Of a DNA stretch of 8,818 nucleotides, positions 1 through 6,476 are shown piece by piece (position 1 is the stretch's first letter; each line of letters opens with the position of its first letter). Position numbers and translations under genes: made by a program. The notes beneath the pieces are model-generated. The model was not told where the DNA came from and ran no database searches. It saw only the letters and a program-made list of their open reading frames with translations. This DNA is from JBCBAP01 sp038532435 (GTDB taxonomy: Bacteria > Pseudomonadota > Alphaproteobacteria > Rhodobacterales > Rhodobacteraceae), in assembly GCA_038532435.1 (NCBI GenBank), contig JBCBAP010000102.1:1-8818 (forward strand), in the 5' to 3' direction.

Positions 1-188
1 GGGCGCTTGTGGTTGTAGAATTGAATCCAGTCGCCGATTGAACGACTGGCGTGGGCCAGGCTCTCGAAGCGGTGACGATGGACGCATTGCTCCTTCAGCG
101 AGCGGATCAGGCGCTCCATCATGCCGTTCTGCTGCGGGCAGTGCGGCGTGATGAACGTAAGCGTCCGGTCTAGACGCATCACCTGAAC
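1..188 (-). pseudogene. IS3-family transposase OrfB, C-terminal fragment (partial, runs off the left edge)
   Basis: Read on the minus strand, this stretch encodes about 55 recognisable residues of an IS3-family OrfB integrase core. The motif ITPHCPQQNGMMERLIRSLK contains the last acidic residue of the DDE triad (the E of MMER), and CVHRHRFES and GDWIQFYNHKRP follow. This is the conserved end of the rve domain that cuts and joins IS ends. The frame is open from about position 190 leftward and continues past base 1, so the C-terminus is outside the window. Upstream (rightward) the frame meets a TGA at about 191-193, and the first two catalytic aspartates and the N-terminal half are missing, so it cannot be active. 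The orfA remnant on the other side of the transposon (3910-4132) has the same orientation and could be the other half of the same element. The 5' boundary is approximate. Confidence 0.8.
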
Positions 189-249
189 TCAAGCGTTTTC
201 AGTAGCTCTGGGTCTAGGAAGATCAGCAGACTTTCGTCTTGATCGCAGA
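189..249. other. Unassigned 61-bp sliver between the IS3 fragment and the transposon end
   Basis: This stretch matches neither the recognisable OrfB sequence nor the transposon terminal repeat. On the minus strand one frame is open from inside the transposon end and reads LLIFLDPELLKTLEFR before a TGA at about 187. I do not recognise it. It may be the remains of the sequence that originally flanked the left transposon end. Confidence 0.3.
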
Positions 250-278
250 TGTCACTGTACCCTAATTAATCAGAATCT
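250..278 (+). repeat. Left terminal inverted repeat of the Tn5053-like transposon
   Basis: The repeat begins TGTCACTGTACCCTAATTAA and then CAGAAT. The first 20 bases are identical to the reverse complement of the right end, and 27 of 29 match overall. It contains the outermost TGTACCC motif (256-262), the likely TniA recognition core. Confidence 0.88.
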
Positions 279-306
279 GCAGATTGGACGCGTTTTCGAC
301 GGTTTC

Positions 307-320
307 TGTACCCTTAATTA
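307..320 (-). promoter_or_regulatory. Second (internal) TniA binding-site candidate, left end
   Basis: TGTACCCTTAATTA repeats the core of the terminal repeat (TGTACCCTAATTAA), 51 bp further in and in the same orientation. Sub-terminal copies of the transposase site are standard at Tn7- and Tn5053-type ends, so this is probably a TniA site. It lies just beyond the tniQ stop codon. Confidence 0.65.
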
Positions 321-343
321 CAATATATCCACAGGGCTCTGCG

Positions 344-1279
344 TCAGTGACTGACACAGCTTTGGCTTTTCCAGATTGTATTGGCTCGTACCAGAAGCGC
401 CTGACGATCTGTATCGGGGCCGAGCTCGGAGATTGCCTGTTGAGCAGCCTGTAAGGCACCTTCGGACGCAACTGGTCGGTTCGCTGCTTTTGTTTCTTTC
501 TTTGGCGCAGGCTCTGCTTTCTGTAGGCGCGGAAGACGCCTCTCGAGATCCTCTGAAAGCGTGAGCACCCGCGCGATCACCCGCCTGTGCAGAGGAAAGG
601 CACGGCGTAGTTCCCAATATGTCTTGTCGTTTCCGCAAAGTAGGATTGCCGCGCCCAACAACGGACGGCTTGTGCATACATCGACAGCAGCGAGTGCCTC
701 TGATCTTTGCAACTGGCACCGAGACATGAACGAAGCGGGATGTTCCAAACCGACTATTTTCAGAACGTCAAAAGTGCGGCTGATCCGGCGCATGCGTCTG
801 ACATCGTTAGCCTGCACCGCGGTCTTCAGCACTGCCGCGCCGCGAGCAGCACGGACACGTAGCCTGTCTGACAGACCATCTGACGGATGCCTCACCGCAA
901 GAGGTTGACCGCAGTTTTCGCAAGTTAGCAACCAAGCGAAGCGCCAGTGGCGTAGGACCAGCCCCGGGGTTTGTTTCGCACAGTTTGCGCAAACTTGGAA
1001 GTCATCGCTCGATACCCATTGAACGGGAAGATGCGTCGTATCCGGAAGGACCATGGCCTCGATCTCATCCCGGGTCCGTTGAACTGCCGAGCAAATACGA
1101 GCCCAGTTCACCTGTCCGAGATCGTTCATACGCTCTGGCGACCTGCCCTGCCCCAATCCGAGATAGCCGCAGAGGTCCTCGACGTAGCAATGATTGGCCT
1201 GGGCCAACCGCCTAACCCAACTCGAGAGGAGCTCGTCGGATACCGGCGGCGGACGACGCGGCAAGGGTTTGAGGATCAC
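344..1279 (-). CDS. tniQ: TniQ family transposition / target-selection protein
   Basis: This encodes a TniQ protein of 311 residues, the family that in Tn7- and Tn5053-type elements links target recognition to the TniB/TnsC ATPase. The N-terminus shows the family opening (LPRRPPPVSDELLSSWVRRL). A zinc-ribbon pattern follows with CxxC at residues 97/100 and CENC at 120/123, the second just after the typical WRFAWLLTC stretch. The C-terminal part is less conserved, with a Lys/Ala/Pro-rich linker near residues 253-270. I chose the GTG at 1279 because it overlaps the tniB stop as GTGA and has GGCGGAG five bases upstream. An ATG at 1330 would add 17 residues inside tniB and lacks such support. It is the third gene of the operon and probably translationally coupled to tniB. 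Which target it recognises cannot be read from the sequence. Confidence 0.87.
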   Translation of the reverse strand: MILKPLPRRPPPVSDELLSSWVRRLAQANHCYVEDLCGYLGLGQGRSPERMNDLGQVNWARICSAVQRTRDEIEAMVLPDTTHLPVQWVSSDDFQVCANCAKQTPGLVLRHWRFAWLLTCENCGQPLAVRHPSDGLSDRLRVRAARGAAVLKTAVQANDVRRMRRISRTFDVLKIVGLEHPASFMSRCQLQRSEALAAVDVCTSRPLLGAAILLCGNDKTYWELRRAFPLHRRVIARVLTLSEDLERRLPRLQKAEPAPKKETKAANRPVASEGALQAAQQAISELGPDTDRQALLVRANTIWKSQSCVSH

Positions 1280-2133
1280 CCGAACTCCGCCATAGGCTGA
1301 CGCGGAATGCTCCAGGCGTGCTTTGCCCATATTGGCTGCCAGGACTGAACCGCCTCGTCAGTGATCCGTTCCTCACCCGTCTCGATCGCCTCTATGGCCA
1401 AAGACTTGATCATGATGAACACGCGCGAAGTGACACCGCCCGTCACTTTCAGAATCGTCCGAAGCGAAGCGACCGTCAGGCCCGACCTTTGCTCGAGTGC
1501 CATCGCTGCAATCAACGTCTGGATGAGCCGAGAGAACTCCACGTCATCCTCCCAGAGCGGCAGGTAGTGTTCGTCCAGACGACGGGCAAGTTGATCGTCA
1601 CCGCGAACGGCCTCGAGAGCTTCGTTGACACCAAAGACGACCAGTGACGCGCACAGATCATTGGCCAAGAAGCGTAGCATGCTTAAGAACCGACGCTGCT
1701 CACGGTAGCTCCCGGCGAGCAGGTTGTGTACCTCGTCGATCATCAGCATTTTGAGGTCCATGTCCCGAAGGTGGCTGAGTGCCCGAACCTCAAGTTCAGA
1801 CACGGTATGACGTCCCCACATCGGCGCCCCGATCGTCGACAGGATATGCTGATAGAACCGTCGCTCGTCCGGGGCTGGTGGCGCCTGAACCAGCAGGATG
1901 GGGGTCTTCGTGATGCCCAGATCTGCGTTGTACTGTGTCGGATACTTGCTGGCCATGCGCTTGGCGATCATCGTCTTCCCGATGCCGGAGCTTCCATAAA
2001 CCATCAGGCCAGGCATACGGCTCTGCTGAGGCATTTCCATCAGGGACGTCAACCGGTTGAGAACAATCGTGGCACGGTCGAATGCAATCCAGTGATCGCT
2101 GCGGATCCGGTCAATTCTTTCTTCTGGGGTCAT
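1276..2133 (-). CDS. tniB: TniB AAA+ ATPase, transposition regulator
   Basis: This encodes a 285-residue AAA+ ATPase of the TniB/TnsC group, which binds target DNA and activates the TniA transposase. Walker A is GSSGIGKT (residues 47-54), Walker B is LKMLMIDEVH (127-136, with D133 and E134), a sensor-1-like VVFGVN ends at N170, and a candidate arginine finger RRLDEHYLPLW lies at 184-194. The frame is open far upstream, but that extension is the antisense-like shadow of tniA. The ATG at 2133 (MTPEERIDRIR) is preceded by GAAGAG at suitable distance and gives the normal family length. It overlaps the end of tniA by 23 bp and ends in a 4-bp GTGA overlap with tniQ, so the three proteins are probably made from one message. 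All catalytic motifs are present and no lesion is visible. Confidence 0.9.
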   Translation of the reverse strand: MTPEERIDRIRSDHWIAFDRATIVLNRLTSLMEMPQQSRMPGLMVYGSSGIGKTMIAKRMASKYPTQYNADLGITKTPILLVQAPPAPDERRFYQHILSTIGAPMWGRHTVSELEVRALSHLRDMDLKMLMIDEVHNLLAGSYREQRRFLSMLRFLANDLCASLVVFGVNEALEAVRGDDQLARRLDEHYLPLWEDDVEFSRLIQTLIAAMALEQRSGLTVASLRTILKVTGGVTSRVFIMIKSLAIEAIETGEERITDEAVQSWQPIWAKHAWSIPRQPMAEFG

Positions 2134-3739
2134 CAAACTCTTCAATCGGATAAGTGGGGAGATCTGGGTTACCAGTGTCGATGGCGAACATTTCCCGGGA
2201 CGGATCGCGGGTTGGCTGGTGCTTGGGAAGCCGCATCTCGCGTTCGCTTTCCAGTCGTGCCGTCCTTGTCTTCTGGCGCCCCGCCTCCGCCAGTCGTCGC
2301 TGCGCATCGACCACCTGGAACAGGGCCTTCTCATTAATCCGACCGCCACGCTTGTCCTGCCATTCTTTCCGCGCCCGACGACTTTCCCAAAGCGATATCC
2401 TCGGGTGGCTCAGATCCCGATACCGCGCCGGGATCATGCGGCCATCATCGACGAGGGCCCAGACCTGCGACAGGTCCCGCGGGTCGTACTTGACCTGCAC
2501 CTTGCCCTGTCCGCGTCCGACCAACGACGCAAAGGCATCACTCCAGTAATGCACCCCAAAGAGCGTGATTCCGGTGCGCCCGAGCTGGCGACACTCGAAA
2601 GGCAGGAAACTTGTACGAAAGGCTTCGACGTCCACGACCTGCCGTCCCGCGGTGTCCCCACCCAAGTCGGCCCAGGCTACCAGCGGCGTTCGCCCGAGGG
2701 CTTCGTGGCGCGTATTGTGGTAGCGACAAATCTCCAGATGAAGCCAGTCTTCGAACTCCGCCAAGGTCAATGCCGCATGTTTCTCGCTATCATAATCGCC
2801 CTTTTCGGTAGCAGAGGATTGTGTGGTCCCTGGCAAAACATGAACAGCCCCCATCGCCGTCCCGATCAGACGTTCGATGTGGCCACCGAAGTGCGTAGCA
2901 CTAGGCGGGCGATAGTCGACGGCGATGCCCCAATCCTCGCAGGCTGACGAGAACGCCTCGCTGTGGAACTCCTGGGCATTATCGACATGGATCGCCTTGG
3001 GGATACCGGACGTCGGCCACACTAGCTCTTCCAGTGTCCCGGGGACGTGGATTGATTTCTGGCGTACACAGTGATCGAGACAGAGCGCAATTGAAAGAAC
3101 AGACGGTGCATCAAAGCTCACGAAGACCCCGAGAACGATCCGGGTCGCGACATCGATCGCCACCGTCAGATAGGGGCGCGCAAGCGGTCGCCGATCCACG
3201 TGATCGACCAAAATGATGTCGGCCAAGGTATGATCCATCTGAACGACGTCCAACGGCGTTCCGACTGCAAACCGACCGGGACGCGCTGCAAAGGTCTTGC
3301 TCGCCTCCTTTGTGCCACGGCGCTTTCGGACAACCTCTTTCTCATCCATTGCATCGAGCCGTGCTTTCACCGTCTTTCGCGTCGGGGGCTGGAAACCCTT
3401 CGCCTCACACTCAGAACGGATCTCTCGCCAAATGCGCAGAAAGCTCGAACGCTCGCGAACCAGGTAGTAGCGCCGCAGGCGTGCATCGATGAGCTCTTCA
3501 ACTTCTTGCCCGATCCGTTTCGACCCCGGTTTCGGCCCGCGTCGAGAGAGCTCCAGCGCCGCTGCCCGTCCATCGCTCTCGCGTAAACGGCGGTAAAGCG
3601 ACCATGTATGGCTTTTTGCCAAGCCCAATTCCCAAGCGGCATCTCCGATAGCCGCACTGATCGGCTCTCCCTTCTTCTCGAGCTCCAGGATCGGACGGAG
3701 AACCGAAGCTCGATGTTTTGCAAGACGCCCGCTGACCAC
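2111..3739 (-). CDS. tniA: TniA DDE transposase (rve / Mu-type integrase core)
   Basis: This encodes the DNA strand-transfer enzyme of the element, a TniA/TnsB-type DDE transposase of 542 residues. An N-terminal helix-turn-helix-rich part (about 1-150) precedes the rve core. The catalytic triad is D169 (VVQMDHTLAD), D253 (AIHVDNAQEF) and E289 (GGHIERLIG), with exactly 35 residues between the last two. A Mu-transposase-like C-terminal beta domain with CRQLGRTGITLFGVHYWSD follows, then a basic tail. The start is uncertain. The frame is open to a TTG at 3757 without a clear ribosome site, while the GTG at 3739 has AGGGG six bases upstream, so I used the GTG. The upstream 150 bp contain three of the repeated TniA-site candidates, so the protein may repress its own promoter (inference). 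It is first in the tniA-tniB-tniQ operon and looks intact. Confidence 0.9.
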   Translation of the reverse strand: MVSGRLAKHRASVLRPILELEKKGEPISAAIGDAAWELGLAKSHTWSLYRRLRESDGRAAALELSRRGPKPGSKRIGQEVEELIDARLRRYYLVRERSSFLRIWREIRSECEAKGFQPPTRKTVKARLDAMDEKEVVRKRRGTKEASKTFAARPGRFAVGTPLDVVQMDHTLADIILVDHVDRRPLARPYLTVAIDVATRIVLGVFVSFDAPSVLSIALCLDHCVRQKSIHVPGTLEELVWPTSGIPKAIHVDNAQEFHSEAFSSACEDWGIAVDYRPPSATHFGGHIERLIGTAMGAVHVLPGTTQSSATEKGDYDSEKHAALTLAEFEDWLHLEICRYHNTRHEALGRTPLVAWADLGGDTAGRQVVDVEAFRTSFLPFECRQLGRTGITLFGVHYWSDAFASLVGRGQGKVQVKYDPRDLSQVWALVDDGRMIPARYRDLSHPRISLWESRRARKEWQDKRGGRINEKALFQVVDAQRRLAEAGRQKTRTARLESEREMRLPKHQPTRDPSREMFAIDTGNPDLPTYPIEEFDDPRRKN

Positions 3740-3768
3740 GCCAATCCCCTGCCCCAACTGGCCCGCAC

Positions 3769-3777
3769 TTATCCACA
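3769..3777 (+). promoter_or_regulatory. DnaA-box-like site next to the right transposon end
   Basis: TTATCCACA is a perfect match to the classical DnaA box. It sits between the tniA start and the array of TniA-site candidates. A one-mismatch copy, ATATCCACA, is at 325-333 near the left end in the same orientation. Whether DnaA binds here is unknown. Confidence 0.4.
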
Positions 3778-3793
3778 GAACCGACCGTATGCT

Positions 3794-3846
3794 AATAAAG
3801 GGTACAATATCGTAATTAACGGTACAATATGAAAATTATGGGTACA
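3794..3846 (+). repeat. Three phased TniA binding-site candidates, right end
   Basis: GGTACA occurs at 3801, 3821 and 3841, exactly 20 bp apart, each preceded by an AT-rich stretch (TAATAAAG, TAATTAAC, AAATTATG). The terminal copy is at 3898-3903. The consensus TAATTA-gGGTACA equals the core of the terminal repeats. With two sites on the left and four on the right the ends are asymmetric, as in Tn7. The array covers the region where the tniA promoter must lie. Confidence 0.7.
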
Positions 3847-3880
3847 GCGGGCCGCTGAAAACAAAGAAGATTTTCAACCG

Positions 3881-3909
3881 ACATTCTGGTTAATTAGGGT
3901 ACAGTGACA
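3881..3909 (-). repeat. Right terminal inverted repeat of the Tn5053-like transposon
   Basis: Read on the minus strand from 3909 it begins TGTCACTGTACCCTAATTAA then CCAGAATGT, matching the left end at 27 of 29 positions. It interrupts the IS3 orfA frame, which runs five codons into the repeat (SLYPN) before a stop. Confidence 0.88.
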
Positions 3910-4132
3910 CCTCCCGAAACAGGCGGTTCTCTTTCCGCAGTTCGGCCATCTCGCGTTCGAGGTCGGGTTGTGCCGCTGGCTTCGCCGGGTCGTCTCGATC
4001 CTGACGGATCCAGCTGTTCAACGTCGAAAACCCAACCCCAGAATCGGACGCCACTTGCCTCCGCGACAGCCCACTTGTCAGTGCGACGCGCACTGCTTCC
4101 GCACGAAATTCAGCACTTGGCCGTTTCCCCAT
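3910..4132 (-). pseudogene. IS3-family OrfA, N-terminal part, truncated by the transposon
   Basis: This is the first 74 or so residues of an IS3-family OrfA, the DNA-binding subunit. It opens MGKRPSAEFRAEAVRVAL and carries a helix-turn-helix (GLSRRQVASDSGVGFSTLNSWI). The leucine-zipper start (LEREMAELRKENRLFREV) is then cut at the transposon end. A complete OrfA normally continues with about 20 more residues and a programmed frameshift into OrfB, and these are missing. The ATG at 4132 has AGGAG seven bases upstream; another ATG at 4138 is too close to it. The hybrid frame ends at 3890 inside the transposon. The fragment agrees in orientation with the OrfB piece at 1-188. Confidence 0.85.
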
Positions 4133-4370
4133 GTCCATTCTCCTGTGCGAAACAATACGTGGTCAAAGGAGCGGCACAAATCCGGGGCAGGTCCGTTCGA
4201 AGCCAAACCGGAGTACATGCTGAGCACCGATGACGGAGGTCACCGCCTGCGATCGCTCAGTTGGAAGCTATGACCGATCAACTTCCTCATTTCTTAGGTC
4301 TGGCCAATGAACTTGGCTCACACCGAGTTACATGCCATCCGTCAAATGGGCGATCTGATGGGAGACAGCC
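4133..4370. other. Intergenic region: presumed IS3 end, then leader of the methyltransferase gene
   Basis: The first 60 bp should hold the end of the IS3 element. A plausible terminal repeat is the GGCACAAATCCGGGGCAGGTCC stretch ending near 4193, but its partner lies outside the window, so the boundary is a guess. The rest (about 4195-4359) contains only a weak hairpin (GCCAA-TGAAC-TTGGC, 4303-4317). I found no clear sigma-70 promoter, and nothing matching a SAM riboswitch that I can recognise. GGGAG at 4360-4364 is the ribosome site of the next gene. Confidence 0.35.
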
Positions 4371-5228
4371 ATGATCACGATCCTTGATGGAGGAATGGGC
4401 CAGGAGCTTATGGCCCGTAGTGTCGCAGAGCCGACACCTCTTTGGGCGACAAAGGTCCTGATAGAGCAGCCTGAACTCGTTCGGGCCGTGCATCATGATT
4501 TCTTTGCTGCAGGCGCCACCGTGGCGACCACGAACAGCTATGCAATCCATCACGACAGGCTCATTCCTGCCGGGCTCGATGATCAGTTCGAAACACTCCA
4601 CCGGGCGGCGTGTGAGATTGCCTGCGCATCACGCGACGCTGCAGGCGGCGGATACGTCGCGGGAGCCATCGGTCCGCTGATGGGCTCTTATATGGCGTTC
4701 CCCTTGCCAGACGATGCGATCAAACGGTTCGCCGAGATTTGCAGCATTCAAGCACCCTACGTGGACCGCTACCTGATCGAAACCGTGTCTTCACTCGATC
4801 ATGTTCGAGCCACACTTGCCGGCGCAAGCGGGCATGGCAAACCGGTTTGGCTGAGCGTGTCCGTTGATGATCATAACGGGACAAAGCTGCGGTCCGGTGA
4901 GCCCCTTGAAGACGTGATGGGCTGCATCGATACCGCCGACGCTCTGCTGGTGAACTGCGCAACGCCTGAGGCTGTCACCGTCGCCGTCGACATCATCAAA
5001 GGGTGCGAGAAGCCTTTCGGAGCCTATGCCAACGGGTTCACGGAGATCACGCAGAGCTTTGTGCAGGTCGGCGCAACCGTCAGAGAATTGTCAACACGTA
5101 CCGACTTGACCCCGGACGCCTATGCTGAGTTCGCTGAGGCCTGGGCTCAGATGGGGGCGACCATTATCGGCGGCTGCTGTGAAGTCGGACCCGCGCACAT
5201 CGCTGAGATTGCGCGTCGATTGACCTGA
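4371..5228 (+). CDS. Homocysteine S-methyltransferase family protein
   Basis: This encodes 285 residues of the Pfam S-methyl_trans family (MmuM, and the homocysteine-binding module of MetH and BHMT), which passes a methyl group to the thiol of homocysteine to form methionine. The barrel starts with LDGGMGQEL (5-13) followed by TTNSY (53-57). The three zinc-binding cysteines of the family are all present: C196 in LLVNC and C269/C270 in IIGGCC. The length fits a stand-alone enzyme without cobalamin domains, so S-methylmethionine or a betaine-type donor is more likely than methyl-cobalamin (inference from the family). The ATG is preceded by GGGAG at six bases. It appears monocistronic, starting about 175 bp after the presumed end of the broken IS3 element and facing the transporter gene. 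No lesion is visible. The exact methyl donor cannot be assigned. Confidence 0.87.
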   Translation: MITILDGGMGQELMARSVAEPTPLWATKVLIEQPELVRAVHHDFFAAGATVATTNSYAIHHDRLIPAGLDDQFETLHRAACEIACASRDAAGGGYVAGAIGPLMGSYMAFPLPDDAIKRFAEICSIQAPYVDRYLIETVSSLDHVRATLAGASGHGKPVWLSVSVDDHNGTKLRSGEPLEDVMGCIDTADALLVNCATPEAVTVAVDIIKGCEKPFGAYANGFTEITQSFVQVGATVRELSTRTDLTPDAYAEFAEAWAQMGATIIGGCCEVGPAHIAEIARRLT

Positions 5229-5300
5229 TCGCTGAGCAACGCGCCGTGTGTTCCCTTTTGCCCAGACACAGCTTACGCCATGAATGTCCAGCAGCTGTAC

Positions 5301-5323
5301 GCGAAGCTACTCAGAGCTTTCGC
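5301..5323. terminator. Possible shared hairpin between convergent genes
   Basis: GCGAAGCT pairs with AGCTTTCGC (one bulged base) in the 100-bp gap between the stop of the methyltransferase gene (5228) and the stop of the transporter gene (5329). There is no T-run on either side, so a role as an intrinsic terminator is uncertain. Confidence 0.25.
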
Positions 5324-5328
5324 AACAG

Positions 5329-6288
5329 CTAACCGGCGCGGGCCCGGGCGGCGATCACCGCGAGGGATCCCACCACCATCACCGCTCCAAAGACGGTCGC
5401 GAGTGTCCAGACAGTCACGGGCGGTATGAGGCCCGCCGCGCTGGCCGTCGCCTCAAAGACGAGAGAGCTCAGTGGCAGCACGGCGAGACCGGCAAGGTAG
5501 TTAGTGGTGCCGACACGATGGATCGCCGCAAGCGCTAGATACATCGAGGGACCGCGCAGAAGGATGCCCACGGCGATGGCCGTCCCCCAGAGCACAGGGT
5601 CCAGGACGAGTTTCGGCTCGGAGAACACAGTTGCGCCAGCGGGAAGCACCCAACCAAGGTTTGGCATCGCCTGCGCGGCGGCTGACAGACCAACGGCCGC
5701 AATGAGCATGACAAACGCGCTGATCAGCAGCATGGCTCCCGTAAGCGCTGCACGGGCACGCCGGTCCTCGGTCTGATTGCGCGGATGCAGTTCCGCAATG
5801 AGCGTTGAGGTGACCACGCAGAGCTCTGACAAGATCATCAGAAGCAGCGCGGGGTTGTGGACGCCTCCTTCCAGCGTCGTGGTCAGCCCCACCAAACCCG
5901 CAATGATCAAGAGGTGCCCCGGCGCCTCCCATGCACGAGGCACGCGCGCCAGCAGGAACCACAGGAGCGCGACGCTCGTCGGGACAGACAGGATGCTGAT
6001 GAAGGCCGCGTTTGCCGCCGTCGTGTGCAACAGCGCCGCGGTGAAGAAGGCCGCAGTCAGAACCCTCAGAACCCCGTAGAGCCAGAGCACCGGATCGCGC
6101 AGAGACGTGCGAAGATCGGCCTCGGCCCCCGACAAGACGAGCAACGCCGCACCGCCCGCCATCATCTGGATGAACGTGAACAGCCAAGGATCGAGGGCGA
6201 GCGTGAGCAGGATCACCCGGCTGACCACGAGCAGCAGCGACCAGCTGATCAGAGCACCCGCGACGAGAAGAATTGCGGTTCGGTCCAT
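5329..6288 (-). CDS. EamA/DMT superfamily transporter (10 membrane helices)
   Basis: This encodes a 319-residue hydrophobic protein with about ten predicted membrane helices in two similar halves, the arrangement of EamA-type drug/metabolite transporters of the inner membrane. Such proteins mostly export amino acids or other small metabolites; the substrate here cannot be told. Helix 1 is ILLVAGALISWSLLLVVS. The second half begins after a charged loop (HPRNQTEDRRAR), with helices from ALTGAMLLISAFVML onward, and the protein ends in a short basic tail (ARARAG). I chose the ATG at 6288 (MDRTAILL), preceded by GAGG six bases upstream. The open frame extends to 6399, but that part is non-hydrophobic and overlaps the structured leader. 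It is divergent from fetA and convergent with the methyltransferase gene. The ribosome site lies inside a potential RNA stem (6292-6370). Confidence 0.87.
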   Translation of the reverse strand: MDRTAILLVAGALISWSLLLVVSRVILLTLALDPWLFTFIQMMAGGAALLVLSGAEADLRTSLRDPVLWLYGVLRVLTAAFFTAALLHTTAANAAFISILSVPTSVALLWFLLARVPRAWEAPGHLLIIAGLVGLTTTLEGGVHNPALLLMILSELCVVTSTLIAELHPRNQTEDRRARAALTGAMLLISAFVMLIAAVGLSAAAQAMPNLGWVLPAGATVFSEPKLVLDPVLWGTAIAVGILLRGPSMYLALAAIHRVGTTNYLAGLAVLPLSSLVFEATASAAGLIPPVTVWTLATVFGAVMVVGSLAVIAARARAG

Positions 6289-6476
6289 GGGAAGCCTCGG
6301 ATTGCGCATCGGGGATTGGGCCCGATGGCACTTGGGAGTGCCCGAGAGGGCACGACTCCGAGGGAGGCTTGCGAACCGGTGTTGGTGGTCGCCCGTCACC
6401 CCGCCGAACGCAAGTCTTTTCTTATCGGGCGGGCCTGTAGGTTGCGATCGCGCGTCACCACCGGCAGGCTCGCGAT
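6289..6476. promoter_or_regulatory. Intergenic region with nested inverted repeats; candidate structured leader RNA
   Basis: Three perfect stems lie within 70 bp. An outer pair, CCTCGGA (6295-6301) with TCCGAGG (6357-6363), encloses CATCGGG with CCCGATG (6307-6327) and GTGCCC-GAGA-GGGCAC (6338-6353). A second outer option pairs AAGCCTC (6292-6298) with GAGGCTT (6364-6370). Transcribed leftward, the 3' strand of the outer stem contains the GAGG ribosome site of the transporter gene six bases before its ATG, so folding would block translation. Transcribed rightward, the small hairpin would carry a GAGA tetraloop. I could not match this to a known riboswitch. The remaining 106 bp up to fetA show a further GC-rich pair (CCCGCC with GGCGGG) but no convincing promoter. 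GGCAGG at 6465-6470 is the likely fetA ribosome site. Confidence 0.45.

Larger units (their letters stand above)
250..3909 (-). mobile_element. Tn5053/Tn7-like transposon carrying only tniA-tniB-tniQ
   Basis: The element is bounded by inverted repeats (250-278 and 3881-3909) that agree at 27 of 29 positions and start with 5'-TGTCA, as in the Tn5053/Tn402 branch of Tn7-like elements. It contains a DDE transposase, an AAA+ regulator and a TniQ protein in one leftward operon and nothing else: no tniR resolvase, no TnsA-like nuclease, no integron, no resistance or defence cargo. Without TnsA, known relatives move by replicative co-integration, so resolution here would have to rely on the host (inference). 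The 5 bases outside the two ends (GCAGA on the left, CCTCC on the right) do not match, so no target duplication is preserved. All three genes look intact, so the element may still be able to move. Confidence 0.88.

Noticed and set aside
2219..2947. 242-codon rightward frame
   Set aside because: It is antisense to tniA, which has all its catalytic residues; no family resemblance.
251..3908. GTCAC (251-255) and GTGAC (3904-3908) as a 5-bp target duplication with transposon ends at TGTACCC
   Set aside because: The two 5-mers are reverse complements, not direct repeats. They extend the terminal repeat by six bases to a standard TGTCA start, so they belong to the element.
4196..4370. Possible SAM-type riboswitch before the homocysteine S-methyltransferase gene
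   Set aside because: I looked for it because of the gene's role in methionine formation, but only a weak 5-bp hairpin is present and no recognisable conserved core.
5501..6331. 276-codon leftward frame overlapping the transporter gene
   Set aside because: It lies on the same strand but in another frame of a clear ten-helix protein; it has no membrane pattern or family motif.
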